A DNA stretch of 64,000 nt. Source: Paractinoplanes toevensis (GTDB lineage: Bacteria > Actinomycetota > Actinomycetes > Mycobacteriales > Micromonosporaceae). The stretch is from the NCBI RefSeq assembly GCF_018332695.1, contig NZ_BOQN01000002.1:1-64000 (forward strand). Reading direction: 5' to 3'. The notes beneath the pieces are model-generated. The model did no database searches, was not told the origin of the DNA, and was given only the letters and a program-made list of their open reading frames with translations. The translations under genes were made by a program, and so were the position numbers. Numbering within the stretch: the stretch's first letter is position 1; every line of letters starts with the position of its first letter. Below, in pieces: positions 16,959-25,184 of the stretch.

Positions 16959-17402
16959 GTGAGAATTCGCCGAATTCTGGTCGCCCTGGCAATGACGCCG
17001 GCGATCTTCGGCATCGCCGCGCCCGCCTATGCCGCCGCGCCGGCCGTCTCGTTCACGAAAATCCAGTACAACTCGCCGGGCACCGACACCCGCAGCAATG
17101 CCAGCCTCAACGCGGAATGGGTGCGGCTGACCAACAACACGTCCAAGGCGATCCAGCTGAAGAACTGGACCGTGCGCGACAAATCGAACCACGTCTTCAA
17201 ACTGCCGACGGTCACCGTGGCGGCCCGGGCGAACCTGTATATCCACACCGGCAAGGGCACCGCGTACAGCGGCCACATCTTCTGGCAGTCCGGCAATTAC
17301 ATCTGGAACAACACCGGCGACACCGCGACCCTGAGGAACACCGCCGGGAAAACGATCGATACCTGCACCTGGAAATCCGGTACCGCGCCGACCAACTGCT
17401 AG
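16959..17402 (+). CDS. Secreted lamin-tail-domain protein
   Basis: Exported protein of 147 residues. A Sec signal peptide (MRIRRILVALAMTPAIFGIA, cleavage near AYA-AAPAV) precedes a single lamin tail (LTD) beta-sandwich, recognised from FTKIQYNSPG, NAEWVRLTNNTSKAIQLKNW and HIFWQSGNYIWNNTGDTATLRN. Small secreted LTD proteins are common in Streptomyces and Actinoplanes and their role is unknown. The GTG at 16959 is preceded by GAAAGG. A longer frame from 16914 would put a polar stretch before the signal peptide. Confidence 0.85.
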   Translation: MRIRRILVALAMTPAIFGIAAPAYAAAPAVSFTKIQYNSPGTDTRSNASLNAEWVRLTNNTSKAIQLKNWTVRDKSNHVFKLPTVTVAARANLYIHTGKGTAYSGHIFWQSGNYIWNNTGDTATLRNTAGKTIDTCTWKSGTAPTNC

Positions 17403-17515
17403 AGCTTCTCGTTTCAGGCCGGGCCCGCCCGCAGCGGGCGCGCGGAGGGTGAGCGCCGCCTCGCGAAACCGTGGGGCGGGGACCGGGCCGACGCGTACTC
17501 GAAAAAAGCGTGGGC

Positions 17516-18304
17516 TTATCGCCGGGCGGTCAGCAGGCGGGTTTCGGCGAAGCCGAGGAGGGTGTCGGTCAGCTTGCCCAGGGCCGCCAGCAGGACTATC
17601 GCCAGGAGCATGACGTCGGTGCGGCCGGTGTTCTGGCTGTCGATCAGCAGGAATCCCAGGCCCATCGACGAGGCGATCAGCTCGGCGGCCACCAGGAAGA
17701 GCCAGCCCTGGGCCAGACCCAGGCGCAGGCCGGAGAGGATTGCCGGGGTGGCGGCGGGAAAGAGCACCGTGGCCACCAGGCGCAGGCCGGAGCGGCCGTA
17801 GGCCCGGCCCACCTCGGTCAGGTGCGAGTCCACGTGGGTCAGGGCCGCCGAGACCGTGGCGTAGACCGGGAAGAACGCGCCGATCGCCACCAGCACGATC
17901 TTCGGGGTCTCGCCCACGCCCAGCCAGAGCAGCAGCAACGGCACCCAGGCCAGCGACGGTACGGCTCGGATCGCCTGGACGGTCGGCGACAGGGCGGCGT
18001 TCGCGGTGCGGGAGAGGCCGACCAGGCCGCCCAGCGCCAGGCCGAGGACGGCGCCGAGGGCGAAGCCGATCAGTACGCGCTGGGTGCTGATCGCGATGTG
18101 GTGCCAGAGTTCGCCGCGACCGGCCAGCTCGCCGAACGCCGACGCCACCTCACCGGGCGGCGGGAGCTGAGCGGGCGAGTAGATGCCGGAGCCGGCCAGC
18201 AGCTGCCAGACGCCGAGCAGAAGCAGCGGAAGCACGACCCCGACGGCCCGGCGGGCCGCCGTCCTTTTCGGAGCGACGGCGGTGCGCTCCTCGGTCAGGC
18301 TCAA
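17516..18304 (-). CDS. ssuC: Sulfonate-type ABC transporter permease
   Basis: Inner-membrane permease of 262 residues with about six helices and the BPD_transp_1 EAA-like loop (VGRAYGRSGLRLVATVLFPAATPAILSGLRLGL). It belongs to the SsuC/TauC/NrtB group. The TTG start overlaps the stop of the substrate-binding gene by 4 nt (TTGA), which also fits the end of the N-terminal tail MSLTEERTAVAPKRTAARR. It is the last gene of the operon ATPase, binding protein, permease. Confidence 0.88.
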   Translation of the reverse strand: MSLTEERTAVAPKRTAARRAVGVVLPLLLLGVWQLLAGSGIYSPAQLPPPGEVASAFGELAGRGELWHHIAISTQRVLIGFALGAVLGLALGGLVGLSRTANAALSPTVQAIRAVPSLAWVPLLLLWLGVGETPKIVLVAIGAFFPVYATVSAALTHVDSHLTEVGRAYGRSGLRLVATVLFPAATPAILSGLRLGLAQGWLFLVAAELIASSMGLGFLLIDSQNTGRTDVMLLAIVLLAALGKLTDTLLGFAETRLLTARR

Positions 18305-19278
18305 GCGGTGCTCCGGGCGGTGGCGTACTTCGGTTCCAGCAGCGTGTCGAGGGCCGTGCGGGCCGACTCCTCGCTCTTGACGTTGTTGTCGGCGACCAGG
18401 ACCGGCAGGATCTTCTCGAAGATCGCCCGCTGCGCCTCGCCGGGGACCGGGTCGACGTCGAGCCGGGTGCGCTCGGTCAGCACCCGCTTCGCCACCTCGG
18501 GCGAGATCTTCGCCTCCCGGGCGTAGAGCGCCACCGCGTCGGCCGGGTTGTCGTGGATCCACTTGCGAGCCTCCTCGTACGCGTTCACCACCGCCTGGGC
18601 CAGCTCGGGGTGCGCGGCCAGGAAGGCCTCGCGGGCGTTGAGCACGCCGTAGGAGTTGAACGCGACGTTGCGGTAGATCAGTTTCGAGCCGGCGTCGGTC
18701 TCGCTCTGCGCCATCAGCGGGTCGAGCCCGGCCCAGGCATCCACCTGGCCGCGTTCCAGCGCGGTGCGGCCGTCGGCGTGCTGAAGGTTCACCACGGTGA
18801 CATCGGCCGGCTTCAGGCCGGCCTCGTCCAGGGCGCGGAGCAGGAAGAAGTACGGGTCGGTGCCCTTCGTCGCGGCGATCCGCCGGCCGCGCAGGCCGGC
18901 CACGCTCGTGATCGCCGAGCCCTTCGGCACCACGATCGCCGCCCACTCGGGCTGGCTGAACACGTCGATCGTCTTGATCGGAGTGCCGTTGGCCCGGGCC
19001 ACCAGGGCGGCCGCGCCCGCGGTCGAGCCGATGTCGATCACGTCGGCGCGCAGGCCCTCGTTGGCCTTGTTGCTGCCGGCCGACAACTGCCAGGTCACCG
19101 TGACACCCTGCGCGGCCAGCTCGGTCTCCAGCCACCTCTGCTCCCGCAGGACCAGACTGGACGGGTTGTAGTAGGCGTAGTCCAGGCGCAGCGTCGTGGT
19201 CGTCCCCTGGGCCGGCTCCTCGCCCTGGACGCAACCGGCCAACAGAAAAGCGGCCAGCAGCAAACGTACGACCCTCAT
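18301..19278 (-). CDS. ssuA: Aliphatic sulfonate ABC substrate-binding lipoprotein
   Basis: Lipoprotein of 325 residues: short signal MRVVRLLLAAFLLAGC with the lipobox cysteine at 16. The mature SsuA-like fold shows LRLDYAYYNPSSLVLREQ, SAGSNKANEGLRADVIDIGS and a second lobe with KGTDPYFFLLRALDEAGL. It captures alkanesulfonates or a similar sulfur compound outside the cell. Taurine or nitrate ligands cannot be excluded. It overlaps the ATPase gene (ATGA) and permease gene (TTGA) by 4 nt on each side. No monooxygenase gene (SsuD) is seen nearby. Confidence 0.87.
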   Translation of the reverse strand: MRVVRLLLAAFLLAGCVQGEEPAQGTTTTLRLDYAYYNPSSLVLREQRWLETELAAQGVTVTWQLSAGSNKANEGLRADVIDIGSTAGAAALVARANGTPIKTIDVFSQPEWAAIVVPKGSAITSVAGLRGRRIAATKGTDPYFFLLRALDEAGLKPADVTVVNLQHADGRTALERGQVDAWAGLDPLMAQSETDAGSKLIYRNVAFNSYGVLNAREAFLAAHPELAQAVVNAYEEARKWIHDNPADAVALYAREAKISPEVAKRVLTERTRLDVDPVPGEAQRAIFEKILPVLVADNNVKSEESARTALDTLLEPKYATARSTA

Positions 19279-20072
19279 GCCTGGATCCTTCCGTGGATGT
19301 TCACGCCGAGCTCGGACAGCAGGGAAGCCCGCAACTCGGCGAGGGTGGAGTCACCGCGGTCGCGCGGGCGGGCGCCGGGCACCGGCAGGACCAGGCGGAT
19401 GCTCGATCCGGCCGCCGGGTCCTCGGACGGGCCGAGCAGCACGATCCGGTCGGCCAGGTGCAGCGCCTCGTCCGCGTCGTGGGTGACCAGCAGCACCGTG
19501 GTGCCGGCCTCGCGCTGCACCTCGGCGAGCAGGTCCTGCATGCGCAGCCGGGTGAGCGCGTCGAGAGCGGCGAACGGCTCGTCGAGCAGCAGCACGCCGG
19601 GCCGGCGGGCGAGGGCCCGGGCCAGGGCGGCGCGCTGGGCCATGCCGCCGGACAGCTGGCGGGGGCGGTGCTGGGCGAAGGCGTCCAGCCCGACCACAGA
19701 GAGCCAGTGCTCGACCTCCTGCCGGGCCGGGGCACCGGTCACGCCCCGCGGCAGTCCATAGGCGACGTTGCGGAACAGGGTGCGCCAGGGCAGCAGCCGC
19801 GGTTCCTGGAAGACGACCGCGCACCGGGGCTCGATGCCGCGCACCGGCCGGCCGTCGACCGAGACCGCACCGGCGGTGGGCGAGTCGAGCCCGGCGGCGA
19901 GCCGCAGCAGGGTGGACTTGCCGCAGCCGGACGGCCCGAGCAGGGCGATGACCTCGCCGGGGGCGACGGTCAGGTCGATGCCGGCCAGGACCTGGCGGTG
20001 CCGGCCGGCCACCGTGAATGCCCTGCCCACGCCCGAGAACTCGAGACCCGCCGGCTCACGCATAGCCGGCAT
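19275..20072 (-). CDS. ssuB: Sulfonate-type ABC transporter ATP-binding protein
   Basis: ATPase of 265 residues. It has Walker A GPSGCGKST, a Q-loop VFQEPRLLPW, signature LSGGMAQR, Walker B LLLDEPFAALD and switch histidine in VTHDADEAL. The spacing is that of SsuB/TauB. The C-terminal extension of about 35 residues is common in this group. Start is ATG at 20072, with a second ATG at 20063 in the same frame. It is first in the three-gene operon, so the AT-rich sequence just upstream probably holds the promoter. Confidence 0.88.
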   Translation of the reverse strand: MPAMREPAGLEFSGVGRAFTVAGRHRQVLAGIDLTVAPGEVIALLGPSGCGKSTLLRLAAGLDSPTAGAVSVDGRPVRGIEPRCAVVFQEPRLLPWRTLFRNVAYGLPRGVTGAPARQEVEHWLSVVGLDAFAQHRPRQLSGGMAQRAALARALARRPGVLLLDEPFAALDALTRLRMQDLLAEVQREAGTTVLLVTHDADEALHLADRIVLLGPSEDPAAGSSIRLVLPVPGARPRDRGDSTLAELRASLLSELGVNIHGRIQA

Positions 20073-20189
20073 TCTATCTATTAAGTCTACATGTTTACTA
20101 GGTTTAGGCGGATCGGCTCGCGGCCGAACGCGGCCCGGCACGGTGACAACAGGTTGACAGTCGTCTATGGGATACCGGACGGTCATAGG
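20073..20189. promoter_or_regulatory. AT-rich divergent promoter region, ssu operon / CBM2 gene
   Basis: Bases 20073-20110 are strikingly AT-rich for this genome and lie directly before the ssu ATPase start. A TTGACA hexamer at 20154-20159 faces the CBM2 gene, but no good -10 at the normal spacing could be assigned. A sulfur-responsive site in the AT-rich part is plausible and unproven. Confidence 0.4.
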
Positions 20190-21197
20190 ATGCACACACA
20201 CCGCTTCCGTGCATTTCTGGCCGTCCTGCTCTCCACCGGCTCGCTGCTCCTGGTCGCCGACCGGGCCGCAGCGGCGGCGGCGCCCTCCGCGCCCGCCAAC
20301 CTCCACGTCACCGCCATCAGCCCGACCTCGGTGACCGTCGCCTGGACCGCTTCCACCGGCGATCCGGTCGACTACTCGCTCACCTACTGGCCCGCCTTCG
20401 GCGACGTCGGCTACGGCCAGCGCGTCGGCAACGTCACCACCGCCACCGTCACGTCCGGCATCTACCCGAACAGTCAGATCCAATTCAACGTCCAGGCCAT
20501 CGACGCCGACGGCCACTCCTCGACGGCGAGCAACGCGCTCGTCGTGGTCACCCCGGCGAACACCACCGGCGACATGACCGCGCCGACCGCCCCTGGCAAC
20601 CTCACCCTGACCGGCGTCGACCCGGCCGGCGCGCAGCTGGCCTGGACGGCGTCCACCGACGACGTGGAGCTGACCGGCTACTACGTCTACCTGTTCGACG
20701 GCTGGTACGTGTCCCGGTATCTCGGCAACACCACCGGCACCTCCTTCACCGCGCCGATCCTGAGCACCCAGACCGGCATGATCCGCTACTACGTGCGCGC
20801 ACACGACGCGGCCGGCAACCTGTCGATCGCCTCCAACCAGGTGTCCATGACCGCCACGCCACCGACCACACCGGCTACCCAGTGCAAGGTCGCCTACAAG
20901 ACGACGAGCGACTGGCCGGGCGGTTTCGTCGCCGAGGTGACGCTGACGAATACCGGGACCACGGCGGTCAACGGCTGGTCCCTCGCCGTGTCCCTGGGCG
21001 GCGACCAGCGCGTCACGTCGTCGTGGGCGGCGAAGTGGGTCCAGTCCGGCTCGACGGTGACGTTGACCAGCGAGACCTGGAACGCGACGATCCAGCCCGG
21101 GGCCGCCATCACGCTCGGCCTGGTCGGCACGTACGCGAGGAGCAACGCGCCGGCCACCGCCGCCGCGCTGAACGGTGCAGGCTGCGCCCTCGCCTGA
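20190..21197 (+). CDS. Secreted FnIII-FnIII-CBM2 carbohydrate-binding protein
   Basis: Exported protein of 335 residues with no catalytic domain. After a signal peptide (about 1-34, ending AAAAA) come two fibronectin type III domains (about 37-125 and 133-220), then a Pro/Thr linker and a C-terminal CBM2. The CBM2 is recognised by its flanking cysteines, TTSDWPGGFVAEVTLTNTG, the conserved tryptophans, and a closing NGAGC. It should bind cellulose or xylan outside the cell, perhaps as a scaffold or adhesion factor. ATG at 20190 is chosen because the signal peptide begins there. A longer frame to 20091 crosses the promoter region. Confidence 0.85.
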   Translation: MHTHRFRAFLAVLLSTGSLLLVADRAAAAAAPSAPANLHVTAISPTSVTVAWTASTGDPVDYSLTYWPAFGDVGYGQRVGNVTTATVTSGIYPNSQIQFNVQAIDADGHSSTASNALVVVTPANTTGDMTAPTAPGNLTLTGVDPAGAQLAWTASTDDVELTGYYVYLFDGWYVSRYLGNTTGTSFTAPILSTQTGMIRYYVRAHDAAGNLSIASNQVSMTATPPTTPATQCKVAYKTTSDWPGGFVAEVTLTNTGTTAVNGWSLAVSLGGDQRVTSSWAAKWVQSGSTVTLTSETWNATIQPGAAITLGLVGTYARSNAPATAAALNGAGCALA

Positions 21198-21200
21198 TCT

Positions 21201-21232
21201 GCCGGGGCGCCCCTCATCGTGGGCGCCCCGGC
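21201..21232 (+). terminator. Hairpin after the CBM2 gene
   Basis: Perfect 12-bp arms (GCCGGGGCGCCC at 21201-21212, pairing with 21221-21232) and an 8-nt loop, 4 bases after the CBM2 stop. The stem is very stable but is not followed by T residues. Confidence 0.65.
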
Positions 21233-21282
21233 TCCCGGCATCGAACTCGACCACCCCATCCGCGGCGGGCACACTGGGTGAC

Positions 21283-22110
21283 GTGCAGATGCGTCCGGAG
21301 GAACTGGCGGCGATTCGGGCCGGCGACGTCGACGTGGCGTTCCGCCGGTGGGAACGGCCTCGGGTCAAGGTCGGCACCCGGATGCGTACCGCGGTCGGGC
21401 TGGTCGAGATCACCTCGGTCGACCGTGTGCCGGTGAGTTCGCTGACCGCCGCGGACGCCCGCCGGGCCGGCGCGGCGTCGCTGGCCACGCTCCGCCACGG
21501 ATTGGACCGCTTGCACCCCGACCGGCCGGTGTATCGGATCGGGCTTCGGTACGCGGGCGTCGACCCGCGGCAGGCGCTACGGGAGGCGGTACCCGACGCC
21601 GCGGAGATCGCCGCGATCGGAGCGTGGCTCGACCGGCTCGACCGCGCCTCGCCGACCGGGCCGTGGACCCGGGCAACGCTCCTGCTGATCGACGAACTGC
21701 CGGCCACCCGGGCACCCGACCTCGCACAACGGATGGGCCGAGACACCCCGTCGTTCAAGCAGAACGTGCGCAAGCTGAAGGAGCGCGGCCTGACCGAATC
21801 GCTCGACATCGGGTACCGGCTCTCGGCGCGCGGTGCCGCCGTCCTGGATCACGAGGGTCATCCCCGGTCGAACCGGGGCCGGGTGGTACCGGAGGCGGGC
21901 ATTCCGCTGCCACACATCGGCGCTGCCGCGACACGTGCGCTTACCGCGCACGGCCTGGTCCGGCTCGAACAGGTGGCCGGACTCAGCGAGAGCGAGATAC
22001 AGGCACTGCACGGAGTCGGGCCCTACGCCCTTCGCCACCTGCGAACGGCGATGGACGCGGCCGGACTGGCTTTCCGCGACGATCCCGGCGCCGGGCCGGA
22101 GACGTCGTGA
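21283..22110 (+). CDS. ASCH / winged-helix / helix-hairpin-helix protein
   Basis: Cytosolic protein of 275 residues with three recognisable parts. An ASCH-like beta-barrel (about 1-110) reads RAGDVDVAFRRWERPRVKVGTRM and then VGLVEITSVDRVPV. A winged-helix-like segment (about 125-195) contains LAQRMGRDTPSFKQNVRKLKERGLTE. A C-terminal helix-hairpin-helix (about 210-265) ends in LHGVGPYALRHLRTAM. ASCH domains bind RNA or modified nucleotides, so a nucleic-acid role is likely but the reaction is unknown. GTG at 21283 is used, and ATG at 21289 is possible. It ends 6 bases from the convergent TetR gene. Confidence 0.75.
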   Translation: MQMRPEELAAIRAGDVDVAFRRWERPRVKVGTRMRTAVGLVEITSVDRVPVSSLTAADARRAGAASLATLRHGLDRLHPDRPVYRIGLRYAGVDPRQALREAVPDAAEIAAIGAWLDRLDRASPTGPWTRATLLLIDELPATRAPDLAQRMGRDTPSFKQNVRKLKERGLTESLDIGYRLSARGAAVLDHEGHPRSNRGRVVPEAGIPLPHIGAAATRALTAHGLVRLEQVAGLSESEIQALHGVGPYALRHLRTAMDAAGLAFRDDPGAGPETS

Positions 22111-22116
22111 CCTCCG

Positions 22117-22749
22117 TCAGGGATTGGCCAGGACCGCCGGGGCGACCCGGGCCGGTGGCGGGAGGGTGCCCCGGGCCGGTTCGGCACGGAACGCTTCGAG
22201 GGCCAGGGCCGACAGGCGGCGGGCCGCCGCGGGGCGTACGTCCGGTGGGGCCGCCGCCAGGCCGCGACCGGCCATGAGCACGAGGATCAGGTCGTCCAGG
22301 ACGATGTCGGGGCGTAGCGCGCCGGCCTCCTTCGCCCGGCGGCACAGGCCGGCCAGCGAGTGCAGCATGCCCGCCCGGTGCGCGGTGAAGTCGATGGCGC
22401 CCGGGTTCGACGTGACGAAGGCGTCGACGAAGCCCTGGTTGTGGGCGTTGAGTTCGGTGATGTCGCGGATCACCGCGCACAGGCCGCGCCACGGGTCGGG
22501 GTCGGCGCAGCCGTCCCGGACGATGCCGGCGCATTGCCGCAGCTCGTCGGTGAAGGCCGCGTCGATGAGCGCCTGTTTGGTGGGGAAGCGCCGGTAGAGC
22601 GTGGCCGGGCCGACCTCGGCGCGGCGGGCGATCTCGCGCATCGGCACGTCGAGGCCGCGCTCGGAGAACAACTCGCGGGCAGCCTCGAGGAGCCGGTCGC
22701 GGTTGTCGCGGGCGTCCGAGCGCAGCATCTGAGGCAATTGATCGGCCAT
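22117..22749 (-). CDS. TetR family transcriptional regulator
   Basis: Repressor of 210 residues. The N-terminal HTH is MREIARRAEVGPATLYRRFPTKQALIDAAF (split in view into residues about 36-65), followed by an all-helical ligand domain with the SBP-like C-terminal type common in actinobacteria. It is divergent from a quinone oxidoreductase gene across 49 bases, which contain a GGACG/CGTCC dyad. It probably represses that gene and itself and is released by an electrophile or drug (inference). Confidence 0.9.
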   Translation of the reverse strand: MADQLPQMLRSDARDNRDRLLEAARELFSERGLDVPMREIARRAEVGPATLYRRFPTKQALIDAAFTDELRQCAGIVRDGCADPDPWRGLCAVIRDITELNAHNQGFVDAFVTSNPGAIDFTAHRAGMLHSLAGLCRRAKEAGALRPDIVLDDLILVLMAGRGLAAAPPDVRPAAARRLSALALEAFRAEPARGTLPPPARVAPAVLANP

Positions 22750-22770
22750 GGGCTCTCACTTTACCCAAGT

Positions 22771-22784
22771 GGACGGGGGCGTCC
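22771..22784. promoter_or_regulatory. Candidate TetR operator
   Basis: GGACG-GGGG-CGTCC is a 5-bp inverted repeat with a 4-bp centre, midway between the divergent TetR (22749) and oxidoreductase (22799) starts. Its short arms make it only a candidate. Confidence 0.4.
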
Positions 22785-22798
22785 GTTACGGTCCGACC

Positions 22799-23737
22799 AT
22801 GAAGGCAGTGAGTATCAAGGCATTCGGCGACCCCTCCGGCATGGCCGTGATCGACGCACCGGACCCCTCGCCGGGGCCGGGACAGGTGCTCGTCGAGGTC
22901 GAGACGATCGGCGTCGGCGGGGTCGACGCGGTGATCCGGCGCGGCACCCTCGGCGGCTACGGCTTCACCGAGGGGCTCATCCCGGGCAGCGAGGTGGCCG
23001 GGCGGGTGATCGCCGTTGGCGACGACACCGACGCCGCCTGGGTGGGGCGCCGGGTGTGGGCGTTCACCGGGGTCGGCGGGGCCTACGCCGAACTGGCGGT
23101 GGCCCGGATCGCGGACGTGACCCCACTGCCGGACGCTCTGTCGCCGACCGACGCGGTGACGCTCGGCAGCGCGGGGCCGGTCGCGCACTTCGCGCTCGCC
23201 CACGCCCGGTTCTCCCCCGGCGAGTCGCTGCTGATCCGGGGTGCGGCCGGCAGCATCGGGATCATGGCGGTGCAGCTCGGCGGCCCGGGCCCGATCGCGG
23301 TGACGACCTCGTCGGCCGAGCGCGGGAAGCGGCTGACAGAGCTCGGGGCCACGGTCGTCCTGGACCGGGACGGCACCGGGACCGGCGAGTACGACGTCAT
23401 TCTCGACATCGTCGGCGGCCCGGGGCTGCCGGCGTTCGTCGACCGGCTCGCGGACAACGGCCGGCTGGTCTCCGTCGGCGTGGTCGGCGGCTATCCGCCC
23501 GCGGACTTCGGGATGGCGTTCCTGCGCTCGTTCCAGCGGTCCCGCTCGTTCGCCACCTTCAGCCTGAACACGGTGCCGGAGGAGGCCCGCAACCAGGTCC
23601 GAGAGGCGCAGTTCGAAGCCCCGCTGAAGGCCGTGGTGCACGACGTCCTCCCGCTCGCCGAGGCGGCCGACGCGCACCGCCGGATGGACGCCGGTGAGGT
23701 GTTCGGCCGGATCGTGCTGACCACCGGGGCCAACTGA
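22799..23737 (+). CDS. NADP-dependent quinone oxidoreductase (MDR family)
   Basis: Zinc-independent medium-chain reductase of 312 residues. The N-terminal GroES-like domain has IPGSEVAGRVIAVGD, and the Rossmann part has LLIRGAAGSIGIMAVQL in place of the usual AAGGVG loop. Zinc-ligand cysteines are absent. It probably reduces quinones or enones with NADPH. ATG at 22799 begins the standard MKAVSIKAFG opening. Divergent TetR control is likely. Confidence 0.9.
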   Translation: MKAVSIKAFGDPSGMAVIDAPDPSPGPGQVLVEVETIGVGGVDAVIRRGTLGGYGFTEGLIPGSEVAGRVIAVGDDTDAAWVGRRVWAFTGVGGAYAELAVARIADVTPLPDALSPTDAVTLGSAGPVAHFALAHARFSPGESLLIRGAAGSIGIMAVQLGGPGPIAVTTSSAERGKRLTELGATVVLDRDGTGTGEYDVILDIVGGPGLPAFVDRLADNGRLVSVGVVGGYPPADFGMAFLRSFQRSRSFATFSLNTVPEEARNQVREAQFEAPLKAVVHDVLPLAEAADAHRRMDAGEVFGRIVLTTGAN

Positions 23738-23749
23738 CAGTTCCTCCCA

Positions 23750-23786
23750 GCTCACCCCGGGACCGTCATACCGTGTCGGGGTGAGC
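23750..23786. promoter_or_regulatory. 10-bp inverted repeat covering the XRE start codon
   Basis: GCTCACCCCG (23750-23759) and CGGGGTGAGC (23777-23786) are perfect reverse complements with a 17-nt spacer. The right arm contains the GTG start of the XRE gene. It may be an autoregulatory operator or an mRNA hairpin hiding the start. Confidence 0.5.
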
Positions 23787-24611
23787 GTTGGCGACGAGAT
23801 CCGGGACTTCCTGCTGGCCCGGCGGGCGCGGATCACCCCGGAGCGGGCCGGCCTGTCGTCGCACGGCGAGCGGCGGGTCACCGGGCTGCGCCGCGAGGAG
23901 GTGGCCCAGCTCGCCGGGGTGAGCACCGAGTACTACGCCCGCCTCGAACGCGGCGGCGCCCGCGGCGTCTCCGACACGGTGCTGGCCGCGCTGGCCCGCG
24001 CCCTGCAACTCGACGAGGCCGAGCGCGGGCACCTGTTCGATCTGGTCCACGCGGCCAACGCCAAACCGCGTCGACGGCGTTCGGGGTCGGAGCTACGGCC
24101 CGCGACGCTGCGGCTGCTCGACGCCATGGCCACCGCTCCGGCGTACGTCTGGAACGGCCGCCTCGATGTCATCGAGGCCAATGCCCTAGGCCGGGCCCTG
24201 TTCGCGCCGATGTTCGACACCCCCGGCGTGGTCAACCAGGCGCGCTTCCTCTTCCTCGACCCGCGGGCGAAGGACTTCTTCCCGGACCGTACGGATCTCG
24301 CGCACGACGCCGTCACCGTGCTGCGTACCGAGGCCGGCCGCGACCCGTACGACGAGCCGCTCGCCGACCTGGTGCAGGACCTGTCCGGGCGCAGTCCCGA
24401 GTTCCGGGCGATGTGGGCCGCGCACGACGTCGGCTACCGGCGGTCCGGGGTGAAGCGGTTCCGGCATCCGGTGGTCGGTCCGCTGACCGTCACGTTCGAG
24501 TCGCTCGCCATCGTCACCGACCCCGATCTGCGGCTCACGGCGGGCACCGCCGAGCCGGGTTCCCCCTCCGAACAAGCGCTGCGGCTGCTCGACAGCTGGA
24601 CCGCGACCTGA
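23781..24611 (+). CDS. XRE family regulator, MmyB type
   Basis: Regulator of 276 residues. The N-terminal HTH (about 10-80) carries the MmyB-type signature GLRREEVAQLAGVSTEYYARLERG, followed by a PAS-like ligand domain (about 105-275) with FLFLDPRAKDFFPD and HPVVGPLTVTFESL. Many actinobacterial members bind a fatty acid and control a neighbouring gene. GTG at 23781 gives the usual start. The cysteine-hydrolase-like gene 15 bases downstream is probably co-transcribed or controlled. Confidence 0.9.
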   Translation: MSVGDEIRDFLLARRARITPERAGLSSHGERRVTGLRREEVAQLAGVSTEYYARLERGGARGVSDTVLAALARALQLDEAERGHLFDLVHAANAKPRRRRSGSELRPATLRLLDAMATAPAYVWNGRLDVIEANALGRALFAPMFDTPGVVNQARFLFLDPRAKDFFPDRTDLAHDAVTVLRTEAGRDPYDEPLADLVQDLSGRSPEFRAMWAAHDVGYRRSGVKRFRHPVVGPLTVTFESLAIVTDPDLRLTAGTAEPGSPSEQALRLLDSWTAT

Positions 24612-24626
24612 GAAAGGCACTCCCCC

Positions 24627-25184
24627 TTGAGTTCCTCCGCACTGCTGGTGATGGACGTCCAGAACGCCGTCGTGCACCGCTACCCCGACCCCGATTACCT
24701 GCCCCGGCTGGGCGCGGCCATCGCGACCGCTCGCGCCGCCGGGGTTCCGGTCATCTTCGCCGGGGTCGGCTTCCGCCCGGGTTTTCCCGAGGTGAGCCCG
24801 CGCAACCGGATGTTCGGCGCGATGGCCGGCCGGGCGACCGGCGGCGACGACCGGGCGATGGCGTTCCACGCGGACGCGGCGCCGGCCGAGGGCGACCCGA
24901 TCGTCATCAAGCGCCGGGTCTCCGCGTTCGCCGGCAGTGACCTCGACATGCTGCTGCGGGTGCAGGGGATCGACCACCTGGTGCTGACCGGCATCGCGAC
25001 CAGCGGTGTCGTGCTCTCCACTCTGCGACAGGCCGCTGACCTGGATTTCCGGCTCACCGTGCTGTCCGACGGCTGCCTCGACGCCGATCCGGAGGTGCAC
25101 CGGGTGCTCACCGAGAAAATCTTCCCGGCGCAGGCCGACGTGCTCACGGTCGCCGCCTGGGAGCCGAAAGTTTCGAATGGTTGA
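24627..25184 (+). CDS. Isochorismatase-like hydrolase lacking the catalytic cysteine
   Basis: Protein of 185 residues of the isochorismatase/nicotinamidase fold. D10 (in LLVMDVQN) and K95 (in VIKRRVSAF) occupy the usual catalytic positions, but the nucleophile position in TGIATSGVVLST is G127, not cysteine. Glycine at this site is known from isochorismate-cleaving EntB/PhzD-type enzymes, which do not need the thiol. A cysteine-hydrolase or amidase label would therefore be wrong. The substrate is unknown, with no siderophore or phenazine genes adjacent. The start used is TTG, preceded by GAAAGG. The last codons overlap an upstream dyad of the GH120 gene. Confidence 0.8.
   Translation: MSSSALLVMDVQNAVVHRYPDPDYLPRLGAAIATARAAGVPVIFAGVGFRPGFPEVSPRNRMFGAMAGRATGGDDRAMAFHADAAPAEGDPIVIKRRVSAFAGSDLDMLLRVQGIDHLVLTGIATSGVVLSTLRQAADLDFRLTVLSDGCLDADPEVHRVLTEKIFPAQADVLTVAAWEPKVSNG
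25165..25175. promoter_or_regulatory. Upstream operator dyad of the GH120 gene
   Basis: CGAAAGTTTCG is a perfect 11-bp dyad around a central G, located inside the last codons of the isochorismatase-like gene. Its core matches the second, larger dyad 25 bp downstream and resembles the CGAA-N-TTCG-type sites reported near xylan genes in actinomycetes. Confidence 0.6.

Noticed and set aside
17426..17440. GC-rich hairpin after the lamin-tail gene
   Set aside because: A 7-bp arm with a single-base centre is common by chance at this GC content and no T-run follows. It was not listed as a terminator.
17516..20072. Nitrate or taurine ABC transporter
   Set aside because: The families overlap, but the binding protein opening and the gene set fit sulfonate uptake better. 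The ligand remains untested.
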